Assembly (NCBI RefSeq): GCF_000304335.1
Contig: NZ_CAJF01000026.1
Span: 1-60,469, forward strand
DNA from: Microbacterium yannicii PS01
Lineage (GTDB): Bacteria > Actinomycetota > Actinomycetes > Actinomycetales > Microbacteriaceae
Length of the DNA stretch: 60,469 nt
Direction: 5' to 3'
This document shows, in pieces, positions 48,084-55,906 of the stretch. The first letter of the stretch is position 1. Each line of letters opens with the position of its first letter. The notes beneath the pieces are model-generated. The model was not told where the DNA came from. It worked only from the letters and a program-made list of their open reading frames with translations, and did no database searches. Made by a program: the position numbers and the translations under genes.

Positions 48084-48117
48084 CTGAGCTTGTCGAAGGG
48101 CGCTTCGACAGGCTCAG
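48084..48117. repeat. REP hairpin upstream of the topoisomerase IB gene
   Basis: CTGAGCTTGTCGAAG, loop GGCG, and CTTCGACAGGCTCAG form a 15-bp stem with one G-T type mismatch. It is the same element as at 17868. An in-frame TTG at 48090 inside it could extend the next gene, but the Shine-Dalgarno site points to 48150. Confidence 0.85.
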
Positions 48118-48149
48118 CTGCCGTGCAGGAAACGAGAAGGAGGGGACGG

Positions 48150-49118
48150 ATGCCGAGACTCGCGCGCGTACGCCCGTATGACGATCCCGGCTTCCGCCGT
48201 GCGCGGGCCGGGGAGGGGTTCCGCTACCTCGACGCCAAGGGGAAGACGCCACCGAAGCGTCACCTCGAGCGCATTCGCGAGCTCGTGATCCCTCCCGCCT
48301 GGGACGACGTGTGGATCAGTGTCAGGCCCGACGGCCACATCCAGGCGGTGGGCATCGACGACGCCGGCCGCCGCCAGTACGTCTACCATCCCGCGTGGAC
48401 GGCCAGCCGCGACCGTGGGAAGTTCGCCCGCGCGCTCGCCCTCGCCGAGGCCCTGCCCCGCGCGCGAGCCAGGGTGACGACGCTGCTCCGGCACTCCTCG
48501 CTGGATCGTGAGCACGTGCTCGCCGTCTCGTTCCGGCTTCTCGACCAGGCCGCGCCCCGGATCGGGGCCGAGCGATATCTCGTGCGCCACGGGAGCCGCG
48601 GCCTGACCACGCTGCAGCGGCGGCACGCCACCGTGGACGGCGCCCTCGTGACCCTGTCGTTCCCGGGGAAGAGCGGGCAGCGTCAGCGCCTCGAGATCGA
48701 CGACGAGGACCTGGCCCGCTCCATGGAGGTGCTCATCATCGGCCGACCCCGCTCGCCGCTGCTCGCCTGGTCTCGTGGACGCAAGCGCGTGCCCCTGACG
48801 GGTCCCGAGGTCAACGAGTACGTCCGGTCGCTCACGGGGCAGAAGTTCACGGCTAAGGACTTCCGCACGCTGCGAGGGACGATCCTCGCGGCCGAGGCCC
48901 TGGCGCGCATCGGCACCGTCGACACCGATCGCGACCGAAAGCGCGCCGAGGCGCTCGCCGTGCGCGTGACGTCTGAAGCGCTGGGCAACACGCCTTCGGT
49001 CGCGCGGGGGTCGTACATCGATCCGCGCGTCTTCACGCGCTACCGCGACGGCAGGCTTCTCGATCTCACGATCGCGCCCGAGTCCGCGATCCGCCAGCTG
49101 CTGCAGCCCGGCCGCTGA
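48150..49118 (+). CDS. DNA topoisomerase IB (poxvirus type)
   Basis: The 322-residue enzyme relaxes supercoils by nicking one strand. It has VIPPAWDDVWI, the catalytic segments RHGSRGLTTLQRRH and TAKDFRTLRGT, and the active Tyr near residue 289 in SVARGSYIDPRV. AAGGAGG lies 7 nt before the ATG at 48150. The in-frame codons upstream translate the REP hairpin and are probably not part of the protein. Confidence 0.92.
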   Translation: MPRLARVRPYDDPGFRRARAGEGFRYLDAKGKTPPKRHLERIRELVIPPAWDDVWISVRPDGHIQAVGIDDAGRRQYVYHPAWTASRDRGKFARALALAEALPRARARVTTLLRHSSLDREHVLAVSFRLLDQAAPRIGAERYLVRHGSRGLTTLQRRHATVDGALVTLSFPGKSGQRQRLEIDDEDLARSMEVLIIGRPRSPLLAWSRGRKRVPLTGPEVNEYVRSLTGQKFTAKDFRTLRGTILAAEALARIGTVDTDRDRKRAEALAVRVTSEALGNTPSVARGSYIDPRVFTRYRDGRLLDLTIAPESAIRQLLQPGR

Positions 49119-49135
49119 CCCGACCTTCCCGCGGG

Positions 49136-49141
49136 TAGCGT
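49136..49141 (+). promoter_or_regulatory. -10 box of the leaderless first crcB gene
   Basis: TAGCGT lies 6 nt before the ATG at 49148. No fluoride riboswitch can fit. Confidence 0.55.
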
Positions 49142-49147
49142 GAGGGG

Positions 49148-49561
49148 ATGCCGCAGCCGGTCGACCAGCGCACCCTCGGGTACGTCGTGGCCGGCGGCAC
49201 GCTCGGCGTGCTGGCGAGAGCCGCGATCGTCGTGCCGATGGAGGACGCCGCAACGGTGCCGTGGGTGACCCTCGCGATCAACGCCGTCGGATCGCTGCTG
49301 CTCGGCGTCGTCGTCGGGTGGCTCGGCGAGCGGCATCCGCGCCGCCGCGCGTTCCTCGGCACGGGTCTGCTGGGCGGCTTCACCACCTACAGCGCGTTCG
49401 CGGTCGAGACGGCGGCCTGGCTCACGACTCCCTGGCTCGCGTTGGGGCTGGCCGCGGCATCCGTCGTCGCAGGCGTGGCCGGAGCCGTGGCCGGGCTCTT
49501 CGTGGGACGCCGGATCAGCCGGCGCCCGTTCGTCACCGACGCGCCGGAGGACGCCGAGTGA
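49148..49561 (+). CDS. crcB: Fluoride exporter CrcB (Fluc), first subunit
   Basis: The 137-residue protein has four helices with the Fluc signatures INAVGSLLLGVVVGWL and GLLGGFTTYSAFAVE. Fluc channels export fluoride as dual-topology dimers; tandem unequal genes usually form a heterodimer. It overlaps the second subunit by GTGA. Confidence 0.92.
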   Translation: MPQPVDQRTLGYVVAGGTLGVLARAAIVVPMEDAATVPWVTLAINAVGSLLLGVVVGWLGERHPRRRAFLGTGLLGGFTTYSAFAVETAAWLTTPWLALGLAAASVVAGVAGAVAGLFVGRRISRRPFVTDAPEDAE

Positions 49562-49938
49562 GGCCCTGGCTGCTGCTCGTGATCGCGGTCGCGGGAGGTC
49601 TCGGCGCGGGGCTGCGCTACTGGCTGGACCGCCTGCTCACGCCGTCGACGGGCGGGCGATTCCCGGTGGGGATCCTCGTCGTGAACGTGTCGGGCTCGTT
49701 CGTGCTCGGTCTGCTGACGGGACTCGGAACGGCGATCGCGCCGGAGCCGGCGCTCGCCATCGGCGTGGGCCTTCTCGGCGGCTACACCACCTTCAGCACC
49801 GTCTCGGTGGAGAGCGTGCTGCTCGCCGAGCAGCGGCGGTGGCGGGATGCCGCGGCCAACCTCTTCGGAACGCTCGCGCTCGCCGTTGCCGGCGCCGCGC
49901 TCGGCATCGCCGCGGGCGGGTGGATCGCGGGCGGCTGA
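49558..49938 (+). CDS. crcB: Fluoride exporter CrcB (Fluc), second subunit
   Basis: The 126-residue partner has GAGLRYWLDR, LVVNVSGSFVLGLLTGL and GLLGGYTTFSTVSVE. It starts at a GTG overlapping the stop of the first crcB. Together they should give one heterodimeric channel. Confidence 0.92.
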   Translation: MRPWLLLVIAVAGGLGAGLRYWLDRLLTPSTGGRFPVGILVVNVSGSFVLGLLTGLGTAIAPEPALAIGVGLLGGYTTFSTVSVESVLLAEQRRWRDAAANLFGTLALAVAGAALGIAAGGWIAGG

Positions 49939-50032
49939 CTCCAGATCCCGGCATGGAATACTGAAACCGATACATTCCCGTATCGTCGCGGGCTCCCGCA
50001 TCCACAGCACCACTTTCCCAGCGAAGGCAGCC

Positions 50033-53000
50033 GTGTCGAACCTCGCCGTCCTGAGTCTCAAGAACCGCGCGCTCATCGCGCTCATCACGATCGTGGCCGC
50101 CGTCTTCGGCGGGCTCGCGCTGACGAGCCTGAAGCAGGAGCTGATCCCCTCGATCGAGTTCCCGGCGCTGATCGTCGTCTCGACGTATCCGGGCGCGTCG
50201 CCCGAGGTCGTGAACAACGACGTGTCGACTCCGATCGAGACCGCCATCCAGGGGGTGGCGGGGCTCGAGTCCACGACGGCGACCAGCACGACGAATGCCT
50301 CCGTGATCCAGGCGTCCTTCACCTACGGCACGGATCTCGCGACGGCCGAGCAGAAGATCCTGCAGGCCATCAACCGCATCGAGGGCCAGCTGCCCGAAGG
50401 CGTCGATCCGTCGGTGCTGTCGGCGAGCATCGACGACTTCCCCGTCATCCAGCTCGCCGTCACCGGCTACGACGACGAGGCGACGGTCCAGTCTCAGCTC
50501 GAGTCCTCGGTGATCCCCGATCTCGAAGACGTCGAGGGCGTCAACTCCGCCTCCATCGTGGGCGGCGTCGGCCAGCGGCTCACGATCACGCCCGATCAGG
50601 CGCGGCTTGCCGAGTCGGGCTTCAGCCAGCAGGCCATCACCGACGCCATGGAGCAGAACGGCGTGCTCTTCCCCGGTGGCGACATCACCGAGAACGATCA
50701 GACGCTCACCGTGCAGACCGGTGCGAAGCTGACCAGCGCCGACGACATCGCCGCGCTCCCTCTCGTGCCGACGTCGGCCGAGCAGCTCGCAGCCGGCGAG
50801 GTGACGGTCGGAGACGTGTCGACCGTCACGCAGGAGGCCGACCCCGTCACCTCGATCTCACGTGTCGACGGCGAGCCGGCGCTCACCATCGCCATCACCA
50901 AGCTGCCGGCGGCGAACACGGTCGAGGTCTCACACGGCGTGCTCGACCTCCTTCCGTCGCTCGAGGACTCGCTCGACGGCGCGACGTTCACGGTCGTCTT
51001 CGACCAGGCTCCCTACATCGAGCAGTCGATCGAGACCCTGGCCGTCGAGGGTCTGCTGGGTCTCGTCTTCGCAGTGCTCGTCATCCTGGTGTTCCTGCTC
51101 TCGGTGCGCGCGACGCTGGTGACGGCGATCTCGATCCCGACGAGCGTGCTCATCACCTTCATCGGCATCCAGGCGTTCGGCTACTCGCTGAACATCCTGA
51201 CCCTCGGCGCGCTGACCATCGCGATCGGTCGCGTCGTCGACGACTCGATCGTCGTGATCGAGAACATCAAGCGGCACTACGTCGGCGATGCCGACAAGCT
51301 CGCCTCGATCAAGCTGGCCGTCCGCGAGGTCGCGACCGCCATCACCTCGTCGACGATCACCACGGTCGCGGTGTTCCTGCCGATCGCGTTCGTGGGCGAC
51401 ATCACCGGTGAGCTCTTCCGGCCGTTCGCGCTCACCGTCACGATCGCCATGCTCGCCTCGCTGCTCGTCGCGCTGACGATCGTGCCGGTGCTGGCGTACT
51501 GGTTCCTGCGCCCGGGCAAGCCGCTCCTGGACGCGAACGGCACCCAGATCGATCCGGAGGCCCCCGACGCCCCGCCCTCACGTCTGCAGAAGGGCTACCT
51601 CCCGGTCCTGCGGTGGACGCTGCGGCATTCGTGGGTGACGCTGCTGCTCGCCGTTCTCGTGCTCGCAGGCACCGTTGCAGCGGCGCCGCTGATGAAGACG
51701 AACTTCCTGGGCGACTCGGGGCAGAACACGCTCACGGTCACGCAGGACATCGGCCCGTCGCCGAGCCTCGACGCCGAGGACGCCGCCGCCCAGAAGGTGG
51801 AGGAGGCCCTCATCGGCGTCGACGGCGTCGAGACCGTCCAGGTGTCGATCGGCTCGAGCGGCTCGCCGCTCCGCGACGCGTTCTCCGGCGGCGGCGCCGG
51901 TATCACCTACTCGATCACGACCGATCCCGACGTCGACCAGGTCGCCTTGCGCGAGGACGTGCAGGCGGCGGTCGCCGACCTGGAGGACGTCGGCGAGGTC
52001 ACGGTCGCCGCCTCGGGCGGCGGCTTCGGGTCCAGCGACATCGAGATCGACGTCACCGCGCCCGACTCCTCGACGCTGCAGGAGGCGACCGACGCGGTCG
52101 TCGCCGCGGTCGACGGCTCGGAGGGCATCGGCCAGGTGACGAGCAACCTCTCGGCATCCCTTCCCTACATCGCCGTGGTCGTCGATCGCGATGCCGCCGC
52201 CGCCCGCGGCCTGTCGGAGGTCGCGGTCGGTGCGATCGTCTCGAACACGATGCAGCCGCAGTCGATCGGCACGGTCGAGATCGACGACACGTCGCTCACG
52301 GTCTACCTCGCCGCGTCGCAGACCCCGGCGACGATCGACGAGCTGCGCCAGCTGCAGATCCCGACGGCGGCGGGCCCCGTCGCCCTCGAGGAGATCGCGA
52401 CCGTCGAAGAGAGCGAAGGTCCCGCGTCGATCACGACCGAAGGCGGCCAGCGCACGGCCACCGTCGCCGTGACGCCCTCGACCGACGACCTCGCGGCGGC
52501 GACCTCGACGGTGACGCTCGCCCTCGAGGACGCCGACCTGCCCGCTTCGGCCGACGCGTCGCTCGGCGGGGTCGTCTCGCAGCAGCAGGACTCGTTCTCG
52601 CAGCTCGGCCTCGCGCTGCTGGCAGCGATCCTCATCGTGTACATCGTGATGGTCGCGACGTTCAAGTCGCTGCGCCAGCCGCTGCTGCTGCTGGTGTCGG
52701 TGCCGTTCGCGGCGACCGGCGCGATCCTGCTGCAGATCGCGACCGGCGTGCCGCTCGGTGTCGCGTCGCTCATCGGCGTGCTGATGCTGATCGGCATCGT
52801 GGTGACGAACGCGATCGTGCTCGTCGACCTCGTGAACCAGTACCGCGAGAAGGGTCTGTCGGCGCACGACGCCACGATCGCGGGTGGCGCCCGCCGTCTG
52901 CGGCCCATCCTCATGACGGCGCTCGCGACGATCTTCGCGCTGACCCCCATGGCGCTCGGCATCACGGGCAGCGGCGGGTTCATCTCGCAGCCGCTCGCGA

Positions 53001-53860
53001 TCGTCGTGATCGGGGGCCTGGTGTCGTCGACCGTGCTCACACTGCTGGTGCTGCCGACGCTCTACAACCTGGTCGAGGGTGCGAAAGAGCGTCGCGCCCG
53101 TCGCCGCGGCGACGACGGTGGCGATGGCGGCTCGGCCGGCCCGGATGGCGGATCGACGGACGGAACGGATGCCGCGGCCGAGCCCGCGCTCGTCGGCGCA
53201 ATGTCGGTGGGAGCCGGTGCCGCGGCAGCGGAGGCCGCCGCGTTCGAGACGCGCCGGGAGCGCCGCGCCCGCGAGTTGAACGGCGCGGCGGTGCTCGCGA
53301 CCACCGACGTGCCGTCGCTCGAGGAGGGCCCCGATGTGGAGGTCCCGGTCGGCGCCGGGAACGACGCCGGCGACGAGCGCGGTGCCGAGGCAGCGGCGTC
53401 CGCGGTCGATGAGCCCGTGATCGAGCAGGCCCCTGACGTCGAGGTCGCTTCCGACGCGAGCGCACCGGACGGTGCGCGCGAGGCGGCGGAGCCCGAGGCC
53501 CGGGCCGAGGCCCCGGTCGATGTCCGCCCGGCGGTCATCGACGCGGTTCCCGAGGCGTCGGCGGATGATCGCGAAGATGCCCCGGACGGCCCTGCCGAGC
53601 CGCAGGCCGACGCCGGTGACCCCGAAACCGGTGATGCCGAGACCGGCGAGCCCGAGCCCGAGACGGGTCACGAGGGTGAGACCGCGGACGCGCCCGAGCC
53701 GGAATCCGGGGTCGCGCCGGCCTCCGACTCAGACGAGGCGGAACCGGACAGCGGGCACGGTCACGACGGGCACGGTCACGACGGGCACGGTCACGACGGG
53801 CACGGGCACGACGGGCACGGTCACGACGGGCACGATCAGGACGAGCACCGGCAAGACTGA
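50033..53860 (+). CDS. RND family efflux transporter with histidine-rich tail
   Basis: The 1275-residue protein is an AcrB/MdtB-type RND permease: NRALIALITIVAAVFGGLAL near the start, two porter domains, and conserved helix 4 (GRVVDDSIVVIENIKRHYVG). A second repeat has GIVVTNAIVLVDLVNQYREKG. The core ends near residue 1015. The rest is an acidic, low-complexity tail that ends with HGHDG repeats (about 1241-1270). GAAGG precedes the GTG. No membrane fusion or outer membrane gene is nearby, as expected in a Gram-positive cell. Substrate unknown. Confidence 0.88.
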   Translation: MSNLAVLSLKNRALIALITIVAAVFGGLALTSLKQELIPSIEFPALIVVSTYPGASPEVVNNDVSTPIETAIQGVAGLESTTATSTTNASVIQASFTYGTDLATAEQKILQAINRIEGQLPEGVDPSVLSASIDDFPVIQLAVTGYDDEATVQSQLESSVIPDLEDVEGVNSASIVGGVGQRLTITPDQARLAESGFSQQAITDAMEQNGVLFPGGDITENDQTLTVQTGAKLTSADDIAALPLVPTSAEQLAAGEVTVGDVSTVTQEADPVTSISRVDGEPALTIAITKLPAANTVEVSHGVLDLLPSLEDSLDGATFTVVFDQAPYIEQSIETLAVEGLLGLVFAVLVILVFLLSVRATLVTAISIPTSVLITFIGIQAFGYSLNILTLGALTIAIGRVVDDSIVVIENIKRHYVGDADKLASIKLAVREVATAITSSTITTVAVFLPIAFVGDITGELFRPFALTVTIAMLASLLVALTIVPVLAYWFLRPGKPLLDANGTQIDPEAPDAPPSRLQKGYLPVLRWTLRHSWVTLLLAVLVLAGTVAAAPLMKTNFLGDSGQNTLTVTQDIGPSPSLDAEDAAAQKVEEALIGVDGVETVQVSIGSSGSPLRDAFSGGGAGITYSITTDPDVDQVALREDVQAAVADLEDVGEVTVAASGGGFGSSDIEIDVTAPDSSTLQEATDAVVAAVDGSEGIGQVTSNLSASLPYIAVVVDRDAAAARGLSEVAVGAIVSNTMQPQSIGTVEIDDTSLTVYLAASQTPATIDELRQLQIPTAAGPVALEEIATVEESEGPASITTEGGQRTATVAVTPSTDDLAAATSTVTLALEDADLPASADASLGGVVSQQQDSFSQLGLALLAAILIVYIVMVATFKSLRQPLLLLVSVPFAATGAILLQIATGVPLGVASLIGVLMLIGIVVTNAIVLVDLVNQYREKGLSAHDATIAGGARRLRPILMTALATIFALTPMALGITGSGGFISQPLAIVVIGGLVSSTVLTLLVLPTLYNLVEGAKERRARRRGDDGGDGGSAGPDGGSTDGTDAAAEPALVGAMSVGAGAAAAEAAAFETRRERRARELNGAAVLATTDVPSLEEGPDVEVPVGAGNDAGDERGAEAAASAVDEPVIEQAPDVEVASDASAPDGAREAAEPEARAEAPVDVRPAVIDAVPEASADDREDAPDGPAEPQADAGDPETGDAETGEPEPETGHEGETADAPEPESGVAPASDSDEAEPDSGHGHDGHGHDGHGHDGHGHDGHGHDGHDQDEHRQD
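53753..53842 (+). repeat. 15-bp tandem repeat encoding HGHDG at the RND C-terminus
   Basis: Five units of GGGCACGGTCACGAC start at 53753, 53768, 53783, 53798 (one change) and 53813, then a degenerate sixth at 53828. Each encodes GHGHD. The units stay in frame and can gain or lose copies by slippage. Confidence 0.85.
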
Positions 53861-53913
53861 GCCCGCAGGGCGCGGGGGATCACGGATGCCGGTGGCCCCG
53901 GCATCCGGTCTCG

Positions 53914-54540
53914 TCAGGCGGCGCGCTGCAGCCAGGGACGGAGCGCCCTGGTGACCCACGGCAGCACCGCGTAGGTCATGACGGGCGTCAGCAGCAGCGT
54001 CGCGAGAAGGACGCGGAAGACGAGTGGCCAGTCGCCGAAGCCCGGGACGAAGCCGAGAAGCCACGACGCGAGCAGATTGGTCGGGAAGAAGCCGAGCCAG
54101 ATCGTGACGGCCTGCTTCCACCGAGGCGGCGCGGCCGGGATGGGCTGCTGGATCGGGCCGGTCGACGTCGTCCCGTCGCCGAGAGTGCGAGTCTCGACGG
54201 CCGTGGCGAAGGAGGCGTCGAACCAGCCTTCGATGCCGGTGCGGCGCTCGACACGGACCTCGCTCGCGAAAGCGCGGCCCGACTCGAGCCACCACGCGCG
54301 CTGCGACGACTGCTCCCAGTCCTCGAGCGTCGGGATGTCGCGGAAGCGGTAGAGCATGTACCAGAGGTCGCTTCCTTCGCCCGCGCGGACCCAGCCCGAG
54401 CCGAGGAAGCCAGGGAATCCGGTCGCGAGGTCAGTGCCGGCCTGCATCCAGCTCGTGGCTTCGGCGGTGCGGGACGGGTTGATGCGTCGTTCGATTGCGA
54501 CGGTGATGGGGTGGGCCACGGGTTCTGCCATGTGGTCCAT
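53914..54540 (-). CDS. Monooxygenase-like (ABM) domain protein with two C-terminal helices
   Basis: The 208-residue protein has an antibiotic biosynthesis monooxygenase-type fold (about 10-100: TVAIERRINPSRTAEATSWM, FPGFLGSGWVRAG, WYMLYRFRD) and two membrane helices at the end (VTIWLGFFPTNLLASWLLGF and VLLATLLLTPVMTYAVL). This layout is common in actinobacteria; its function is unknown. The second ATG (54531) is equally possible. The upstream DUF998-like frame runs through it in another frame. Confidence 0.85.
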   Translation of the reverse strand: MDHMAEPVAHPITVAIERRINPSRTAEATSWMQAGTDLATGFPGFLGSGWVRAGEGSDLWYMLYRFRDIPTLEDWEQSSQRAWWLESGRAFASEVRVERRTGIEGWFDASFATAVETRTLGDGTTSTGPIQQPIPAAPPRWKQAVTIWLGFFPTNLLASWLLGFVPGFGDWPLVFRVLLATLLLTPVMTYAVLPWVTRALRPWLQRAA

Positions 54541-55508
54541 TCTCGGGTCACCGAGTGCGGGCGGCCTGACGCGGCGACGATCGCGGGACGGCGCGGCAGC
54601 ACGCGTGCCGGGCGCGGTCGTGCGGTCCGGGGATGCGGCATCACGCTCTCGTCATGGGAGACAGCGGAGGAATACGACAGCGCACGCGGCAGGCACAGCA
54701 GCCAGATGCCCATCGAGACGAACGCGACGAACTCGAACAGCGCGAGCGTGATGAACCCTGCCGTCAGCAGCACCATCCCGACCGTGAGCAGGCAGACACA
54801 GAACATCGTCGCGCGACGGAACCGACGGCTGCGGCCGGGTAAGGCGAGTCCCGTCGACACGATCGCGAGGAACGACAGCCCCAGGCCGGTTGCGATCAGG
54901 TCGTGCATCACCGAGCTGACCGGGATCGGCACCAGACCGACCGCCGTCAGGTGCAGGCCTGCCGAGACGATCGCGGCGCGGAAGGCCAGCCGCGTGCGGC
55001 GGCCGGTCGCAGCAGGCAGAGCGAGCGAGACGAAGACGCCATAGGCGGCGAGGAAGAAGCCCGAGAAGAGCACGGTGGCGTTGAAGGCTCGACCTGAGAA
55101 ATCCGAATACGTCCCGAGCTGCGAGAAGTGCAGGCTCCACCACATTCCGTCGCGCGTCGTGAGCACGGCCAGGAGGACGCCCAGCGGCAGCGAAAGCACC
55201 GCGAGGCGGCCGACGCGATGCGCGGCGGCAGCATGACGGACGGCCGTGGCCGCCGCATCCAGCGCCGCATCGACGGCCTCCGAGGCCGCATGGGCGGCGT
55301 CGGCGGCGACGTGAGCCGCGTCGGAAGCGGCGTGCGCGGCCGACTCGAACGCCACGTGGGCGGCATCCGCGGCCGAGGTGAGAACGGACCGCGGCTCGGT
55401 GACGACACGGTGCTCGGGCTCCGATGAGCGCTCGACGAAGGGCAGGGTCGACGAAGAAGGTGGTGCGATTGCTGCGTCGGAAAGGGTCGCGGAAGACATT
55501 CGATTCAC
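53988..55508 (-). CDS. DUF998-like membrane protein, C-terminal end doubtful
   Basis: The frame is open for 506 codons, but only 55508 to about 54650 looks like protein. It has an Ala/His-rich amphipathic helix (repeats such as AADAAHAAS, about 45-95) and then seven membrane helices with FSQLGTYSDFSGRAFNATV, MHDLIATGLGLSFL and a last helix ending in WLLCLPRAL. After that it has low-complexity Arg/Pro sequence and overlaps the ABM gene by over 550 bp out of frame. A stop exists in a neighbouring frame about 40 bp after LPRAL, so a 3' frameshift is likely. Starts at 55508 (GTG) or 55499 (ATG). Confidence 0.65.
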   Translation of the reverse strand: MNRMSSATLSDAAIAPPSSSTLPFVERSSEPEHRVVTEPRSVLTSAADAAHVAFESAAHAASDAAHVAADAAHAASEAVDAALDAAATAVRHAAAAHRVGRLAVLSLPLGVLLAVLTTRDGMWWSLHFSQLGTYSDFSGRAFNATVLFSGFFLAAYGVFVSLALPAATGRRTRLAFRAAIVSAGLHLTAVGLVPIPVSSVMHDLIATGLGLSFLAIVSTGLALPGRSRRFRRATMFCVCLLTVGMVLLTAGFITLALFEFVAFVSMGIWLLCLPRALSYSSAVSHDESVMPHPRTARPRPARVLPRRPAIVAASGRPHSVTREWTTWQNPWPTPSPSQSNDASTRPAPPKPRAGCRPALTSRPDSLASSARAGSARAKEATSGTCSTASATSRRSRTGSSRRSARGGSSRAALSRARSVSSAAPASKAGSTPPSPRPSRLALSATGRRRPARSSSPSRPRRLGGSRPSRSGSASSRPICSRRGFSASSRASATGHSSSASFSRRCC

Positions 55509-55906
55509 GATCGGTTCTGTGGGCGAACCCCCTTGCGACGAGCCGTCCCCCAGTCGGACCCATCACCAGGGTCCGCCGCGTACGGCAACAAAATTCCCCA
55601 GTTCAGCGGCAAGCCGCTGGTCAAACAGTATCGCCCTAAACAGGGAACGCGCTGGTCGGATGTGATTCGCCGCGCTCAGCGACCACGCAGACGAGCCCGG
55701 TAAGGTGGAGAGAGTCGGCTCTGGACACCGCGTGACGCGGATGGGTTTGTGAGTTCAAGGGGCCGATGGTCAGGGCGATTCCGCCTCGACGACCATCAAT
55801 CGAATGGCCCCCGGCCGACGGTAGTCCGGGTACTCCCTGCCGTGTGCGACGCGCACATCGGCCCTCTGCGGAGCGCTGTTCTCGCGAACAACCCAGGAAG
55901 ACACCC
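55509..55906 (+). promoter_or_regulatory. Promoter and long 5' leader of the DEAD-box helicase gene
   Basis: No gene is visible in these 398 bp. TAAGGT at 55701-55706 is the best -10 box, which would give a leader of about 195 nt. Long leaders are usual for cold-induced RNA helicase and cold-shock genes. An open frame runs through the leader into the helicase, but it has no conserved residues and no ribosome site. Confidence 0.5.

Noticed and set aside
49119..49147. Fluoride riboswitch before crcB
   Set aside because: Only 29 bp separate it from the topoisomerase gene, and no conserved riboswitch fold is visible.
49847..50032. Longer start for the RND transporter
   Set aside because: The extra codons overlap crcB out of frame and lack a membrane or signal feature; the GTG at 50033 has a ribosome site and the family start follows.
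55766..55906. Longer start for the DEAD-box helicase
   Set aside because: The extra 47 codons have no ribosome site and no family sequence; AGGAAG precedes the ATG at 55907.
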